The notes: generated by a model not told the origin, from the letters alone. A stretch of 64,000 nucleotides of DNA from Flavobacterium sp. NRK F7 (GCF_024054195.1 NZ_JAMXLB010000001.1:3302737-3366736); one strand, 5' to 3'. Shown: positions 1 to 9,412, counted from the first letter of the stretch. Program-made: numbers and translations.

Positions 1-132
1 GAATTAAAAAAATATCCTAAAACTATTCAATCAGATTTTCATTTTTTCCCAAAAGAAAATCATGCTACCATTTTACATAACAGCTTATACCATGCCTTTT
101 TATTAGAATTTCCCTATAAAGAATCCAAATGA
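1..132 (+). CDS. C-terminal end of an alpha/beta-hydrolase (putative esterase), partial
   Basis: The frame is open from the first base to a TGA at 130-132 and gives 43 residues. The segment FPKENHATILHNSLYHAFLL resembles the end of PF00756-type putative esterases, in which a late His in an N-H context is the catalytic histidine. The 5' part lies outside the window, so nucleophile and acid cannot be checked. Its stop overlaps the next ATG (ATGA), which suggests co-transcription with the PD40 gene. The family call rests on one short motif and is tentative. Confidence 0.5.
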   Translation, partial: ELKKYPKTIQSDFHFFPKENHATILHNSLYHAFLLEFPYKESK

Positions 133-1061
133 GTCTATTTATGAAAACAATATATTTTTGGTTCATCTTACTCCCTTTTACAAAAGCTCTTTCCCAAAAT
201 GAAACGGTAGTTCCTGCATTTGATTTTTTAAAACAATTTAGCAATTGTAGAGATTTTACGATTTCTAAAAATCAGGATGAACTATATTTTACCCTACAAA
301 ATTCAACAGAGGAAATTTCACGTATTGTTTGCAGTAAAAAAATAAAAAACAAATGGACAACTCCAGAATTAGTTTCTTTTTCAAGTGATCACAGAGATAT
401 AGAACCTTTTCTAAGTACAGACGGTTTACGATTGTACTTTTCTTCCAACAGACCTTTGGATGACACTTCCAATAAAAGTAAAGATTATGATATTTGGTAT
501 GTGGAAAGAAATGATGTAAAAGATAAATGGTCGCAACCCATTAACATTGGAACACCTATTAATACAGCTAAAGATGAATTTTATCCGTCAGTTGCCTTAA
601 ACGGGAATTTATATTTTACTTCTGAAAATGATAAATCACTCGGAAAGGATGATATTTTTGTAAGTCGCTGGGAAAATAATGCTTTTACAAATCCTGAAAA
701 TTTAGGAGATGGTGTTAACACACCAGGTTATGAATTTAATGCCTTTATTGCTTCTGACGAATCTTTTCTAATTTTCACAGGTTATAAAAGAGAAGATGGA
801 TTAGGAAGTGGCGATTTATATATTAGCTATAAAAACAAACTGGGTGTTTGGGAAAAAGCTACCTCATTAGGAGACAAAATAAATTCTTCTGCCATGGATT
901 ATTGTCCGTTTTATGATTCCTCAACCCAAACCTTTTATTTTACTAGTAAAAGGAATAGAGTAATTAACAAATCTTTTTTAAATTTAGAAATGTTCCTAAA
1001 AGAAATAAATAAATATGAAAATGGTTTTAGTAGAATTTACAAATGTAATTTAAAACTATAA
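129..1061 (+). CDS. Secreted PD40/TolB-like beta-propeller protein
   Basis: A protein of 310 residues. After an N-terminal hydrophobic signal (about residues 5-22, ending near ALSQ) it shows at least four PD40-type blades. Examples are the stretch around DIEPFLSTDG followed by LYFSSNRP, the one around DEFYPSVALNG followed by LYFTSEN, and a late one ending FYFTSKRN. PD40 repeats occur in TolB-like periplasmic or outer-membrane-associated proteins and usually mediate protein contacts; no enzymatic residues are evident. The start may be 129 (overlapping the upstream stop as ATGA) or the Met at 141, which gives a cleaner signal peptide. The gene is coupled to the GNAT gene downstream by a TAATG overlap. 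The exact role is unknown. Confidence 0.75.
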   Translation: MSLFMKTIYFWFILLPFTKALSQNETVVPAFDFLKQFSNCRDFTISKNQDELYFTLQNSTEEISRIVCSKKIKNKWTTPELVSFSSDHRDIEPFLSTDGLRLYFSSNRPLDDTSNKSKDYDIWYVERNDVKDKWSQPINIGTPINTAKDEFYPSVALNGNLYFTSENDKSLGKDDIFVSRWENNAFTNPENLGDGVNTPGYEFNAFIASDESFLIFTGYKREDGLGSGDLYISYKNKLGVWEKATSLGDKINSSAMDYCPFYDSSTQTFYFTSKRNRVINKSFLNLEMFLKEINKYENGFSRIYKCNLKL

Positions 1062-1579
1062 TGAATTTACAGCCAACCTTAACTCACGAACTTGTTCTTT
1101 TAAGACCATTATTAAAAGAGGATTTTGAGGATTTATACCAAGTTGCCTCAGACAAATTATTATGGGAACAACACCCTAATTCAGATCGATATCAAAAAGA
1201 AGTGTTTCAAGATTTTTTTGACAAAGCGTTAGATTCAAAAGGTGCCTTTGCTATTATTAATCAAAAAAATAAAAATATCATTGGCTCTTCTCGTTTTTAT
1301 GATTTTAATCCTGATGAAAAAAGTGTTATCATAGGATATACTTTTATAGACAGGAAATTTTGGGGCACATCCTACAACAAAACGATAAAAAAAATAATGT
1401 TAGATTATGTTTTTAATCATATTACAACTGCTTATTTTCATGTAGGAAAAACCAATTTTCGTTCCCAAAAAGCTATGGAAAAATTAGGAGGAAAAATTGT
1501 AAGTTACACAACTTCTGCAAATGGTATAACAGATAACCCTGTTTATGCAATTACAAAAGAAGATTGGTTTAAAAATTAA
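1061..1579 (+). CDS. GNAT-family N-acetyltransferase
   Basis: A protein of 172 residues with a RimJ/RimL-like GNAT layout. The N-terminal strand carries LVLLRPLLKEDFEDLY, and a central part runs IIGSSRFYDFNPDEKSV. The acetyl-CoA segment (YTFIDRKFWGTSYNKTIKK) has W-G-x-x-Y-N-K in place of the usual R-G-x-G-x-G/A. A late NFRSQKAMEKLGG is the common C-terminal GNAT helix. It would transfer an acetyl group to an amine on a small molecule or protein; the substrate cannot be inferred. The start ATG overlaps the previous stop by one base, so translation is probably coupled. Confidence 0.8.
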   Translation: MNLQPTLTHELVLLRPLLKEDFEDLYQVASDKLLWEQHPNSDRYQKEVFQDFFDKALDSKGAFAIINQKNKNIIGSSRFYDFNPDEKSVIIGYTFIDRKFWGTSYNKTIKKIMLDYVFNHITTAYFHVGKTNFRSQKAMEKLGGKIVSYTTSANGITDNPVYAITKEDWFKN

Positions 1580-1601
1580 TTTGGCACACTTATTGAAATT
1601 C

Positions 1602-1623
1602 AAATGTTAAAAATTTAACATTT
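1602..1623. repeat. Short perfect inverted repeat
   Basis: AAATGTTAA (1602-1610) and TTAACATTT (1615-1623) are exact inverted copies separated by four bases. It lies in the 101-base gap between the GNAT gene and the lipoprotein gene at 1681. There is no T-tract after it, so it is not a typical terminator. It could be an operator or chance in AT-rich DNA. Confidence 0.3.
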
Positions 1624-1680
1624 AAATTAAACCTTTTTACCTTTTAAACATCTTATACATAAACACTAAAATAATAAATT

Positions 1681-2514
1681 ATGAAAAGAATATTTGTTTT
1701 AACAGCAATCGTAGTAATGGCAGGACTTTCATTCCAATCTTGTAGTAAAGATGAAACAGAAGCTGCAGTTGTTGATCAAGAATTATTAGTAGCCAATGCT
1801 CAAATTGATGTATCTAATGAAATGGATTTTGATTTAGGCTTGGATGTTGCCTCAGAACAAGATACTTACTCAAGCAGAAATGGTGTTTCATCTGCTAGAA
1901 CTTTTCCTTCTTGTGCCACCATAAGTATCGAAAACGGAACTTTAGGACAGTTTCCTATTACTTTCGCTGTCGATTTTGGCACTGGCTGTTTACACAATGG
2001 CATTGTACGCTCAGGAATAATTCGAATTACTTTCGATGATTATTTAATTAATTTTGGTAGTCATATGACCATTACTCGTTCTAACTATTATGTTAACGGT
2101 AGAAAAATTGAAGGAACAGTTGTATACCAAAACCAAACTACTAACGCAGAAGTTCCAAAATGGTCAAGAACTGTTACCGATGGTAAACTAACAACACTTA
2201 CAGGAAGTGTGTTTACTTTTTCTGGAACAAGAACGGTACAACAAATTGAAGGCGTAGGCACCTTAACATTAGGGGACAATGTGTATGAAGTTTTATCTGG
2301 AACTCATACCGTGAATAGACCGAATGGAACTTCACTAACGGTAACTGTAGTAACACCATTAATTAAAAAATATGCTTGCACCTATATTTCTCAGGGTCAA
2401 CTTAACCTACAAGGAGCTTTATTAGATGGAATTTTAGATTATGGAGATAATACTTGTGATAATTTAGCTACCTACACGCATTCGAATGGTATCGTATACA
2501 ATGTTTCACTTTAA
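1681..2514 (+). CDS. Lipoprotein of unknown function
   Basis: A protein of 277 residues with a clear lipoprotein signal: a hydrophobic stretch followed by LSFQSC, lipidated Cys at residue 21. The mature part begins with an acidic linker and then a beta-rich domain with many Thr, Gly and Val residues and several Cys (for example FPSCATISIENGTLG). I do not recognise the family; similar lipoproteins are common in Flavobacteriaceae. It is followed after only 11 bases by another exported protein, so the two are probably one operon and may act together at the outer membrane. Confidence 0.7.
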   Translation: MKRIFVLTAIVVMAGLSFQSCSKDETEAAVVDQELLVANAQIDVSNEMDFDLGLDVASEQDTYSSRNGVSSARTFPSCATISIENGTLGQFPITFAVDFGTGCLHNGIVRSGIIRITFDDYLINFGSHMTITRSNYYVNGRKIEGTVVYQNQTTNAEVPKWSRTVTDGKLTTLTGSVFTFSGTRTVQQIEGVGTLTLGDNVYEVLSGTHTVNRPNGTSLTVTVVTPLIKKYACTYISQGQLNLQGALLDGILDYGDNTCDNLATYTHSNGIVYNVSL

Positions 2515-2525
2515 TAGATAACGGT

Positions 2526-3329
2526 ATGAAAAAGATTTCTTTTTTGTTCATTTTATTAGCATGGAGTTTTTCTTTCTCTCAAGATGCAGATACAACTGAA
2601 AACACAGGAGATAATTTTAGTTTAGAAGGAGCATTAGCTTTATTTAAAAAAGCTTCAAATATAGAAGAATTCGAAAAATTATTAAATGAAGAGCAAAATA
2701 ACGTTACTAATTTAGATTTAAATGGAGATGGTGAAATCGATTATATTGTAGTAAATGCCATTCAGGAAAACGACACTCATGTACTTGTTTTAAGCACGTA
2801 TTTAAATGAAACAGAAAAACAAGATATTGCTACCATTGGCATAGAAAAGACAGGTAATGAAGAAGCCCTACTTCAAATCGAAGGAGATGAAGATTTATAT
2901 GCTGCGAATACCATTGTAGAACCTATAGATATTGAAGAAAAAGCTACTAAAATGGGGCATGGTCCAAATTCATTTGACATTGAAACCGTTGCAGTTGTCG
3001 TAAACGTTTGGTTTTGGCCTAGCGTTCGTTACCTCTACACACCTGGTTATGTAGTTTGGAAATCTCCTTATAGATGGAGGGTTTATCCAAAATGGTGGAA
3101 ACCTTGGAAACCGTATCGACATGCCGTTTTTTACACCAAAACAACACCTCACAGAGTGTATTATACAAGAACACCTACGAGACGAGTTGTTGTGGCTAGA
3201 AAAGTGTACACTCCTAGAAGGAGCCGATCTACTGTAGTGGTTCATACAAGAAGAGGTACAACTGTAGTTCATAAAAACAAAAGAGGAAAAACAACAGTGG
3301 TTCGAACTAAAAAAAGAGCTCGAAGATAA
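2526..3329 (+). CDS. Exported protein with acidic N-terminal half and strongly basic C-terminal tail
   Basis: A protein of 267 residues with a Sec signal peptide (MKKISFLFILLAWSFSFSQ). The first half is acidic and contains LDLNGDGEIDYIVV, an EF-hand-like calcium loop (D-x-N-G-D-G-E). From about residue 155 it changes to a Trp/Tyr/Pro-rich hinge (WKPWKPYR). It then becomes an Arg/Lys-rich tail with repeated T/V pairs and RR or KR pairs up to the C-terminus. I do not recognise the family. The tail could bind anionic polymers such as LPS, nucleic acid or the cell wall (inference). It is the second gene of an operon with the lipoprotein gene and is followed by a strong terminator. Confidence 0.65.
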   Translation: MKKISFLFILLAWSFSFSQDADTTENTGDNFSLEGALALFKKASNIEEFEKLLNEEQNNVTNLDLNGDGEIDYIVVNAIQENDTHVLVLSTYLNETEKQDIATIGIEKTGNEEALLQIEGDEDLYAANTIVEPIDIEEKATKMGHGPNSFDIETVAVVVNVWFWPSVRYLYTPGYVVWKSPYRWRVYPKWWKPWKPYRHAVFYTKTTPHRVYYTRTPTRRVVVARKVYTPRRSRSTVVVHTRRGTTVVHKNKRGKTTVVRTKKRARR

Positions 3330-3336
3330 TTGTATA

Positions 3337-3375
3337 AAATCGCTAATCATCTCAATTTGATTAGCGATTTTTTTT
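3337..3375 (+). terminator. Rho-independent terminator
   Basis: AAATCGCTAATCA (3337-3349) pairs exactly with TGATTAGCGATTT (3358-3370) over an 8-base loop and is followed by a T-run. It ends the lipoprotein/basic-tail operon. Confidence 0.9.
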
Positions 3376-3423
3376 AGTTTCTCCAAAAAATACCGAACTT
3401 TGATATTTCACAAATCAAATGTT

Positions 3424-3819
3424 ATGACTCTTTCGATAGAAACACCTGCCTTACTTTTTTCAGCAACTTCCTTAATTCTTTTAGCCTATACCAATCGTTT
3501 TTTAACCATTGCTCAAATTATTAGAAGTTTAAAAAAGTCATATGATGAAGAAGAAAGCAAATTAATCTTACTAGAAATTAAAAATTTAAATTTAAGATTA
3601 ACATTGATACGTTATATGCAACTATTTGGAGTAATGTGCTTGTTTTTATCTGTATTTGCCATGTTGCTTTTATTCTTAGGGCATCAACTGACAGGTATTT
3701 ACTTGTTTGGACTATCTTTATTATGTCTACTAATTTCATTAGGGCTTTCATTTTGGGAAATTAGTATTTCTGTTAAAGCTTTACGCTTACATTTAAGCGA
3801 TTTGAATGACAAATATTAA
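3424..3819 (+). CDS. DUF2721 family membrane protein
   Basis: About 131 residues from the ATG at 3424. An in-frame TTG at 3400 is possible but lies close to the terminator and adds only eight residues. The hallmark TPALLFSATSLILLAYTNRF opens the protein and matches DUF2721, where L-L-A-Y-T-N-R-F is strongly conserved. Three hydrophobic segments are visible: near the start, and two in the second half around MCLFLSVFAMLLLFL and LFGLSLLCLLISLGL. Function is unknown for the family. The gene end overlaps the end of the convergent histidine kinase gene by four bases. Confidence 0.8.
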   Translation: MTLSIETPALLFSATSLILLAYTNRFLTIAQIIRSLKKSYDEEESKLILLEIKNLNLRLTLIRYMQLFGVMCLFLSVFAMLLLFLGHQLTGIYLFGLSLLCLLISLGLSFWEISISVKALRLHLSDLNDKY

Positions 3820-6044
3820 ATGAAGACCTTTTCTAAAACCTCTTTTAGCTTTTCTACTTCAAAAGGTTTCCATAAAAAACCACTAAAATAATTTGTCTCA
3901 TGCGTTTCAGAAGTTACCATTGTATCAGCCGTAAGCGCTAAAATAGGAGTACTTGTATTTAAATTTTCAGTTGTTCTTATCAATCGGGTAACCTCTATTC
4001 CATTCATTTCTGGCATATGAATGTCCATTAAAATAAAATCGTAAAACTGTTCTTTCACTTTTTTTAAAGCTTTTTCACCATTATCAACATGCTCAGAGAT
4101 AATATCCCATCTAGAAAGTAATTTTTGAAGCAGAACAGCATTGATGGCTGTGTCTTCCACAATTAAGACTTTCTTATCTTTTAAAATTTCCTCTCTAACA
4201 CTAGGAACTATATTAACAAGTTGATCTTCTATAATTTCATCTCTTTTCAATTTCAATTTAAAAAAGAAGGTAGTTCCTTTACCAATAATACTTTTAACTT
4301 TAATTTTACTTTTATGCAGTTCTATAATTTTCTTAACAATAGCTAAACCAAGACCTGTTCCGCCTTGTTTGCGAGTTAAAACGGGCTTAACTTGAGAAAA
4401 ACTTTCAAAAATTTCTTCTAAATTTTCTTTCGAAATCCCTTCTCCTGTATCTGCAACTTCAAATAATAAAGTATCTTTTTTAGGAGATGATTTTACATGC
4501 TTTATTTTTAATTCAACACCCCCTTTATCTGTAAATTTTATAGCATTACTGATTAAATTATTTAAAACTTGTGTGATTTTAGTCTCATCTAAATTATATA
4601 TCATTTCTTTAGATAAATCGCAATTTAGCGTAAGGTACAATCCTTTTTCATGTGCTTGTTTTTCATAAACACTTACAATATTCTTCGCTAATATAGCCAA
4701 AGCTGAAGGCGCCATTTCAAGTTTCGACTTATTAGAATCCAGTTTGGTAAAATCTAAAACATCATTTACAATTTTAATCAAATTTGAAGATGCGAATTTT
4801 AAACTCCCTAACAATTCTTTTCCTTCAGGATTAACCTCATCTTTTAACAATTCTACAATGGAGGTAATTGCATTTAAAGGCGTTCTAATTTCATGACTCA
4901 TAATCGATAAAAAGTCCTGACGCATTTTTATTGCTTTTGCTTCATCAAGATTTTTTTTCTCTAAAAGCAATTGTTTCTCTTTATGAAGTTTTGCCTCATT
5001 CTTTAAAACTTCCATTTTAGAAATCAATTCATAATTCTCAATTACTTTTAAAGTTTGTGCATTAATTACAGATTCTTTTTCTTTTTGATAACGCTCAAAA
5101 TAATCTAAAGCTAATGCAGGCTCATTTTTAGCTTTATAAATATGATAAATTAGTTTTTTTAATTTAATAGTAGACATGGCTAGCTTTAAGGAAGTTGCAA
5201 TTTCTAAACCTACAAAAGCGGTATCTAAAGCTAACTCTAAATCATTTTTCGTATAATACAGTTCCCCTAGTTTCGTATAGGTCATCGCTTTACCTGTATT
5301 TTCCCCCATTTGATTGTGAATCTCTAAACCCTTAAAATAATACTCTTCTGCTTTGTCATAGTCTTTTAAATAAAAGAATACTTTTCCTTTACCATACAAA
5401 GCATAAGCCATTCCTCTTATATCATTAGTCAATTCCTTTTGTGCAATCGACTTATTAATAAATGCCATTGCAAATTTTAATTTACCATTCTTAGCCAGTA
5501 TTCCCGATATATTATTATAAACATTAGATTCTAAGTTAAAATCATTTACTTTTCTAGCATTTTTTACCGCACTGTAGTATGATTTTAAAGCCGCATGTTG
5601 ATCCCCAATATAACCATAAATAGTTCCTAAAGATTTCTCGGTACGTGATTGATTGTAATAATCGTCATTTTTTTGATATATTTTTAAAGCATCGGTAAAA
5701 GAAACCAAACCCAAATGATACAAGTTTGTTTTGTAATACACGCCAGCAAGACTATATTTTGCATCAGCTATACCTCTTTCGTCTTTTAATTCGGTGTAAA
5801 GTGTTAAAGCTAATTTGGAAAAATACTCCGCTTTATCCATCTCTCCGATAATCATATAATACAATCCCAATTGACTGTAACATTTAGCCAATAAAGATTT
5901 ACTGCCCAATTGAGCACTAGACTCAAGAGCAAAAAGAGTCATCGAAATACTCTTCGGAAGATTATGGATTCTAATTTGATGTGCTTCATTAAGCAATAAA
6001 AGAATCTCTTTTTCTCTTTTATTAACTTTCAAAGGGTTAGACAT
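3816..6044 (-). CDS. Cytoplasmic TPR hybrid histidine kinase with receiver domain
   Basis: A protein of 742 residues. Residues about 20-330 are TPR repeats, then a coiled coil (about 330-375), then HisKA with His384 in MSHEIRTPLN. The HATPase domain has N500 in the N-box (NLISNAIKFTD), a D-T-G-E-G-I-S box near 532 and GGTGLGLAIV at 561. A C-terminal receiver carries the phospho-acceptor Asp674 in LMDIHMPEMNG and Lys726 in WKPF. No membrane segment or signal peptide is seen, so it should sense through the TPR part in the cytoplasm. No DNA-binding output domain is present, so a separate partner is expected. No response regulator gene is adjacent; this is an orphan kinase. Confidence 0.92.
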   Translation of the reverse strand: MSNPLKVNKREKEILLLLNEAHQIRIHNLPKSISMTLFALESSAQLGSKSLLAKCYSQLGLYYMIIGEMDKAEYFSKLALTLYTELKDERGIADAKYSLAGVYYKTNLYHLGLVSFTDALKIYQKNDDYYNQSRTEKSLGTIYGYIGDQHAALKSYYSAVKNARKVNDFNLESNVYNNISGILAKNGKLKFAMAFINKSIAQKELTNDIRGMAYALYGKGKVFFYLKDYDKAEEYYFKGLEIHNQMGENTGKAMTYTKLGELYYTKNDLELALDTAFVGLEIATSLKLAMSTIKLKKLIYHIYKAKNEPALALDYFERYQKEKESVINAQTLKVIENYELISKMEVLKNEAKLHKEKQLLLEKKNLDEAKAIKMRQDFLSIMSHEIRTPLNAITSIVELLKDEVNPEGKELLGSLKFASSNLIKIVNDVLDFTKLDSNKSKLEMAPSALAILAKNIVSVYEKQAHEKGLYLTLNCDLSKEMIYNLDETKITQVLNNLISNAIKFTDKGGVELKIKHVKSSPKKDTLLFEVADTGEGISKENLEEIFESFSQVKPVLTRKQGGTGLGLAIVKKIIELHKSKIKVKSIIGKGTTFFFKLKLKRDEIIEDQLVNIVPSVREEILKDKKVLIVEDTAINAVLLQKLLSRWDIISEHVDNGEKALKKVKEQFYDFILMDIHMPEMNGIEVTRLIRTTENLNTSTPILALTADTMVTSETHETNYFSGFLWKPFEVEKLKEVLEKVFI

Positions 6045-6100
6045 TTAAGCAGTATTGGGTCGATAAAAGTAGCAAAAAAAACATATAAAAAAATTTTTTT

Positions 6101-6712
6101 TTATATAATCCACAATAAAACAGGCTTTTGTGTATTCTGAAGTTGCTTATCTAACTTCTCCATAAAGGCATTTGACACAGCTGGACAACCCCAACTTAAC
6201 GGACTATACTTTGGGTATATCTCGTTGTTTTTAACAGCATTCCATGAATGTAAAACGACTACTCTATCGACTGCAGTAGAATTTGTATCTTCTAAACCAT
6301 GTATCCAATATTTTATTTTAATTCCCCAAGAACTCGTGTCTCTTTTACCTATTTTATATTTCCCTTTCATGGAACAATGACTATTATTCCTCACATCAAA
6401 CTTTACTTTTTGCCATTTTTCAGAATTTTCTTCAAACTGATCACAACTGCCATGAGTAACTAAATTTTGATCTATAATCTTTTGATTTTTAAAATCATAA
6501 ATATAAAAACGGTTTCTACCAGAATGAAGACTCAGATCAATCAAATAATAATAATCGGTATTAAAATTATTTTTTTTTATATATTCTCTAGCTTCCTTAT
6601 GAAAAGCACTATAATCTTTTTTATATTCTCTAGGCTTATTCAGGTCCTTATTAACCTTATTCTCATTACAACTGAATAGTAATAAAGAAAAAATTAGAAT
6701 TATGTTTTTCAT
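6101..6712 (-). CDS. L,D-transpeptidase catalytic-domain (YkuD_2 type) lipoprotein
   Basis: A protein of 203 residues. A lipoprotein signal ends in LLLFSC (Cys15). The body shows the YkuD_2 pattern: a strand with NRFYIYDFKNQKII, a central H-G segment, VVVLHSWNAV (His155) and the catalytic SWGCPAVS with Cys176. The domain is known from murein L,D-transpeptidases, which act on peptidoglycan stem peptides. Members of the YkuD_2 branch are less well characterised, so the substrate is inferred. It probably sits in the periplasm, tethered to a membrane. It stands alone between the histidine kinase gene and a divergent DUF1800 gene. Confidence 0.8.
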   Translation of the reverse strand: MKNIILIFSLLLFSCNENKVNKDLNKPREYKKDYSAFHKEAREYIKKNNFNTDYYYLIDLSLHSGRNRFYIYDFKNQKIIDQNLVTHGSCDQFEENSEKWQKVKFDVRNNSHCSMKGKYKIGKRDTSSWGIKIKYWIHGLEDTNSTAVDRVVVLHSWNAVKNNEIYPKYSPLSWGCPAVSNAFMEKLDKQLQNTQKPVLLWII

Positions 6713-6795
6713 TGAATTGTATTAGAAAGGGAATTTAAAATTTAATTTAAACCTTTTGTGTTAAATTTTATCTAAAAATAGTAACACTTTTAATT

Positions 6796-8184
6796 ATGAA
6801 AACAGCATCCATTTGGTCTTTACGGTTAGGCTTTTCTAACAAACAAAGTTTTTCTATAGAAAAAGTAGGCATTAAGAAATTTTTGGAGCTATCATTTGAA
6901 ACAAAAATTGACACTTCTTTGCCCGATTGTCTAAAAAACAGTCCAAAGACACTTGCGGAATTAAAAGATGCAAGAGAAAAAATAAAAAATGCAACTTCTG
7001 AAGAGCAAAAGAAACTTTTAAAAAGCCAAATTAAAGATGCAAATCAGCTAAGAATTTGGTGGCTAAACAAAATGAAAAATGAAAAGTTTCCTTTACGAGA
7101 AAAAATGACTTGCTTTTGGCACAATCATTATGTAGCATCCATTCAAAAAGTGAAGGTCAATTATTGGGTTTACCAACACAATATGATTCTAAGGGAAAAT
7201 GCATTTGGAAATTTTAGAGAACTTACTAAAAGAGTAATTCATACCAATGCTATGGTACGTTATTTGGACAATATCGACAACCGCAAAGGCAATTTAAATG
7301 AGAACTTGAGTCGAGAATTGTTAGAATTATTTACTATCGGTATTGGAAACTACACCGAACAAGATATTAAAAATGGAGCTAAAGCATTAGCAGGCTTAAG
7401 TTTAGGAGAAGAAAAAGCTATTTATAGAGCGCGTTTACAAGATAATGATGAAATTACATATTTAGGCAAAACAGGAAAATTCAAAGCCAATGACCTGATT
7501 GACATTATCTTTGAACAAAAACAAACTTCTTATTTCTTAACTGAAAAACTGCTAAAATGGTTCATTTATGACAATCCTTCGGAAGAAATCATACACTATT
7601 ATGGTGATTATTTCAGACAGGTCGATTATGAAATGCAGCCTTTTCTAATTAAAATTTTTACTGAAGAATACGAAAAAAATAATGCTGGTTCTAAAATTAA
7701 AGATCCGCTTGTTTTTGCCTTTCAACTTTTGGAAGAACTTCAAATAGAAATGCCTCCTACTATTATAATTCCCTTTTTAAAACAACAAGGTATGGAATTA
7801 TTCAACCAACCTAATGTAAAAGGTTGGATTGGTGGCAATCATTGGCTTACTTCACAAATTTATTTACAACGTAACAACGCAGTTGATTTTTTAATCAATG
7901 GTCAAAATATTCTTGGTAGAAAAAATAAAAATGTAGAAATGAATTTGGAGGAATTGAGTAATGACAAGAGAAAACCAAACCTCATTTTTAATACTAACGG
8001 TAATCATCTAACGATTATTCAAGAGCTCTCTAATAGATTGCTTTTTTTAGTAGAAGAACCCATTCAAAAAGATATGGAAACTATTTTAAAATATGATTTT
8101 AATCCAAAAAGTGAAAATGCACAAACTGCTGTCTTACGATTATTTGCATACATCACTAAACTTCCTGAATTTCAACTCATCTAA
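6796..8184 (+). CDS. DUF1800 family protein
   Basis: A protein of 462 residues. The family pattern is clear: MTCFWHNHYVAS, then RENAFGNFRELTKRVIHTNA, then YLDNIDNRKGNLNENLSREL with LLELFTIGIG. DUF1800 genes are nearly always followed by a DUF1501 gene, as here 11 bases later. The biochemical function of the pair is not established. No signal peptide is visible at the chosen ATG, whereas the partner has a twin-arginine signal, so DUF1800 may be carried out as a partner or stay inside (inference). Confidence 0.88.
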   Translation: MKTASIWSLRLGFSNKQSFSIEKVGIKKFLELSFETKIDTSLPDCLKNSPKTLAELKDAREKIKNATSEEQKKLLKSQIKDANQLRIWWLNKMKNEKFPLREKMTCFWHNHYVASIQKVKVNYWVYQHNMILRENAFGNFRELTKRVIHTNAMVRYLDNIDNRKGNLNENLSRELLELFTIGIGNYTEQDIKNGAKALAGLSLGEEKAIYRARLQDNDEITYLGKTGKFKANDLIDIIFEQKQTSYFLTEKLLKWFIYDNPSEEIIHYYGDYFRQVDYEMQPFLIKIFTEEYEKNNAGSKIKDPLVFAFQLLEELQIEMPPTIIIPFLKQQGMELFNQPNVKGWIGGNHWLTSQIYLQRNNAVDFLINGQNILGRKNKNVEMNLEELSNDKRKPNLIFNTNGNHLTIIQELSNRLLFLVEEPIQKDMETILKYDFNPKSENAQTAVLRLFAYITKLPEFQLI

Positions 8185-8195
8185 ACCTTACAATT

Positions 8196-9362
8196 ATGGA
8201 TCGTAGAAAATTTTTCAAACTAACAGGAACCTATACAGGTGGCTCTCTTTTACTACCTAATTTTCTTCATGCTTTTACAGATTATAATTCATTTTCATTG
8301 CAAGAAAAGAGTGTTCTTTTCATACAATTAAATGGTGGTAATGATGGATTAAATACTTTTGTTCCATACGACAATCCATTGTATTATGAATTACGTCCTA
8401 ATATAAGTTTACCAAAAGACCAACTTATTGGTAAAAACAAAGGTATGGCGTTTCATCCCTCTCTAAAAGGGTTTGCTACAATTCAAGACGCAGGTGATTT
8501 AACTGTAATTCAAAATGTAGGATATCCAGAGCCGAATCGTTCTCATTTTAGAAGTCAGGAGATTTGGCAAACGGCATCAAGTACAAATGAATACAAAAAC
8601 GAGGGATGGTTAGGACGCTATCTCGATTTTCATTACAAAGAGCATCATCCCACTGGAGGCATCAATTTAGATGCTATTGATAATTTAGCCCTAAAAGGAA
8701 TTGAACCTAATAGTGTAACAGTTAAAGACCCTAACCGATTTAAAATAAAAAACAATTCAGAAGAAGGAATTACATTATCCAATAATCCGCAATTAGACTT
8801 TGTTAGAAAAATTGCCAATTCGGTTATTGATGGCTCAGATGAAATACAAAAAGCCCTATCTAAAGCTAAAACAGAAATGAACTATCCAAAAACAGGATTA
8901 GGTAAAAATCTAGAATGGATTGGAAAACTTATTAAAGGAAATTTGAATTCAAAAATATATTATACTTCATTAAATGGATTTGATACGCACGACAATCAGT
9001 TAGCCGTACATTCCAATAAATTATCGGAATTAAATAATGCTGTATTTGCTTTATATACCGATTTAAAACAAGCTAATTTATTGCCTTTTACCACAATTGT
9101 AATTTTTTCAGAATTTGGAAGAAGAGTTCAAGACAATGGCAAAGGTACAGATCATGGTACTGCTGCACCTGTTTTCATTATTGGTGGAAGTAACCAAGGA
9201 AATTGCATTGGACATAATCCTAATTTAACCGATTTAGATCATGGAGATTTAAAGTATGCCATTGATTTTAGAAGTGTATATGCTTCTATTTTAGAAAACC
9301 AATTGGATTTCAATCCAAAAACAATTGGCATACAAAATCAATCATTAAAAGGAATATTTTAA
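8196..9362 (+). CDS. DUF1501 family protein with twin-arginine-type signal
   Basis: A protein of 388 residues beginning MDRRKFFKLTGTYTGGSLLL, which fits the twin-arginine export pattern (R-R-x-F-F-K, then a hydrophobic stretch). The body shows DUF1501 landmarks: LNGGNDGLNTFVPYD, then SLNGFDTHDNQ, then IFSEFGRRVQDNGKGTDHG. The conserved Asp/His/Glu positions resemble the alkaline-phosphatase/sulfatase fold, but no activity has been shown for the family as far as I know. It is probably co-transcribed with DUF1800. A tatC gene lies 25 kb downstream in this window. Confidence 0.9.
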   Translation: MDRRKFFKLTGTYTGGSLLLPNFLHAFTDYNSFSLQEKSVLFIQLNGGNDGLNTFVPYDNPLYYELRPNISLPKDQLIGKNKGMAFHPSLKGFATIQDAGDLTVIQNVGYPEPNRSHFRSQEIWQTASSTNEYKNEGWLGRYLDFHYKEHHPTGGINLDAIDNLALKGIEPNSVTVKDPNRFKIKNNSEEGITLSNNPQLDFVRKIANSVIDGSDEIQKALSKAKTEMNYPKTGLGKNLEWIGKLIKGNLNSKIYYTSLNGFDTHDNQLAVHSNKLSELNNAVFALYTDLKQANLLPFTTIVIFSEFGRRVQDNGKGTDHGTAAPVFIIGGSNQGNCIGHNPNLTDLDHGDLKYAIDFRSVYASILENQLDFNPKTIGIQNQSLKGIF

Positions 9363-9365
9363 TTC

Positions 9366-9399
9366 TTTGGTTAAAACATTAATTCTTTGCTTATATTTG
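9366..9399 (+). promoter_or_regulatory. Bacteroidota-type promoter for the EamA gene
   Basis: TTTG (9366-9369) is separated by 22 bases from TATATTTG (9392-9399), an exact match to the Bacteroidota -7 consensus TAnnTTTG. Transcription should begin around 9405, only a few bases before the first ATG at 9413. Confidence 0.65.
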
Positions 9400-9412
9400 C
9401 GCCCCCTAAAAA

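Noticed and set aside
2970..3386. 138-codon minus-strand ORF opposite the basic-tail protein
   Set aside because: Ser/Cys-rich antisense reading of the Arg-rich tail, crossing the terminator; a shadow of the real gene.
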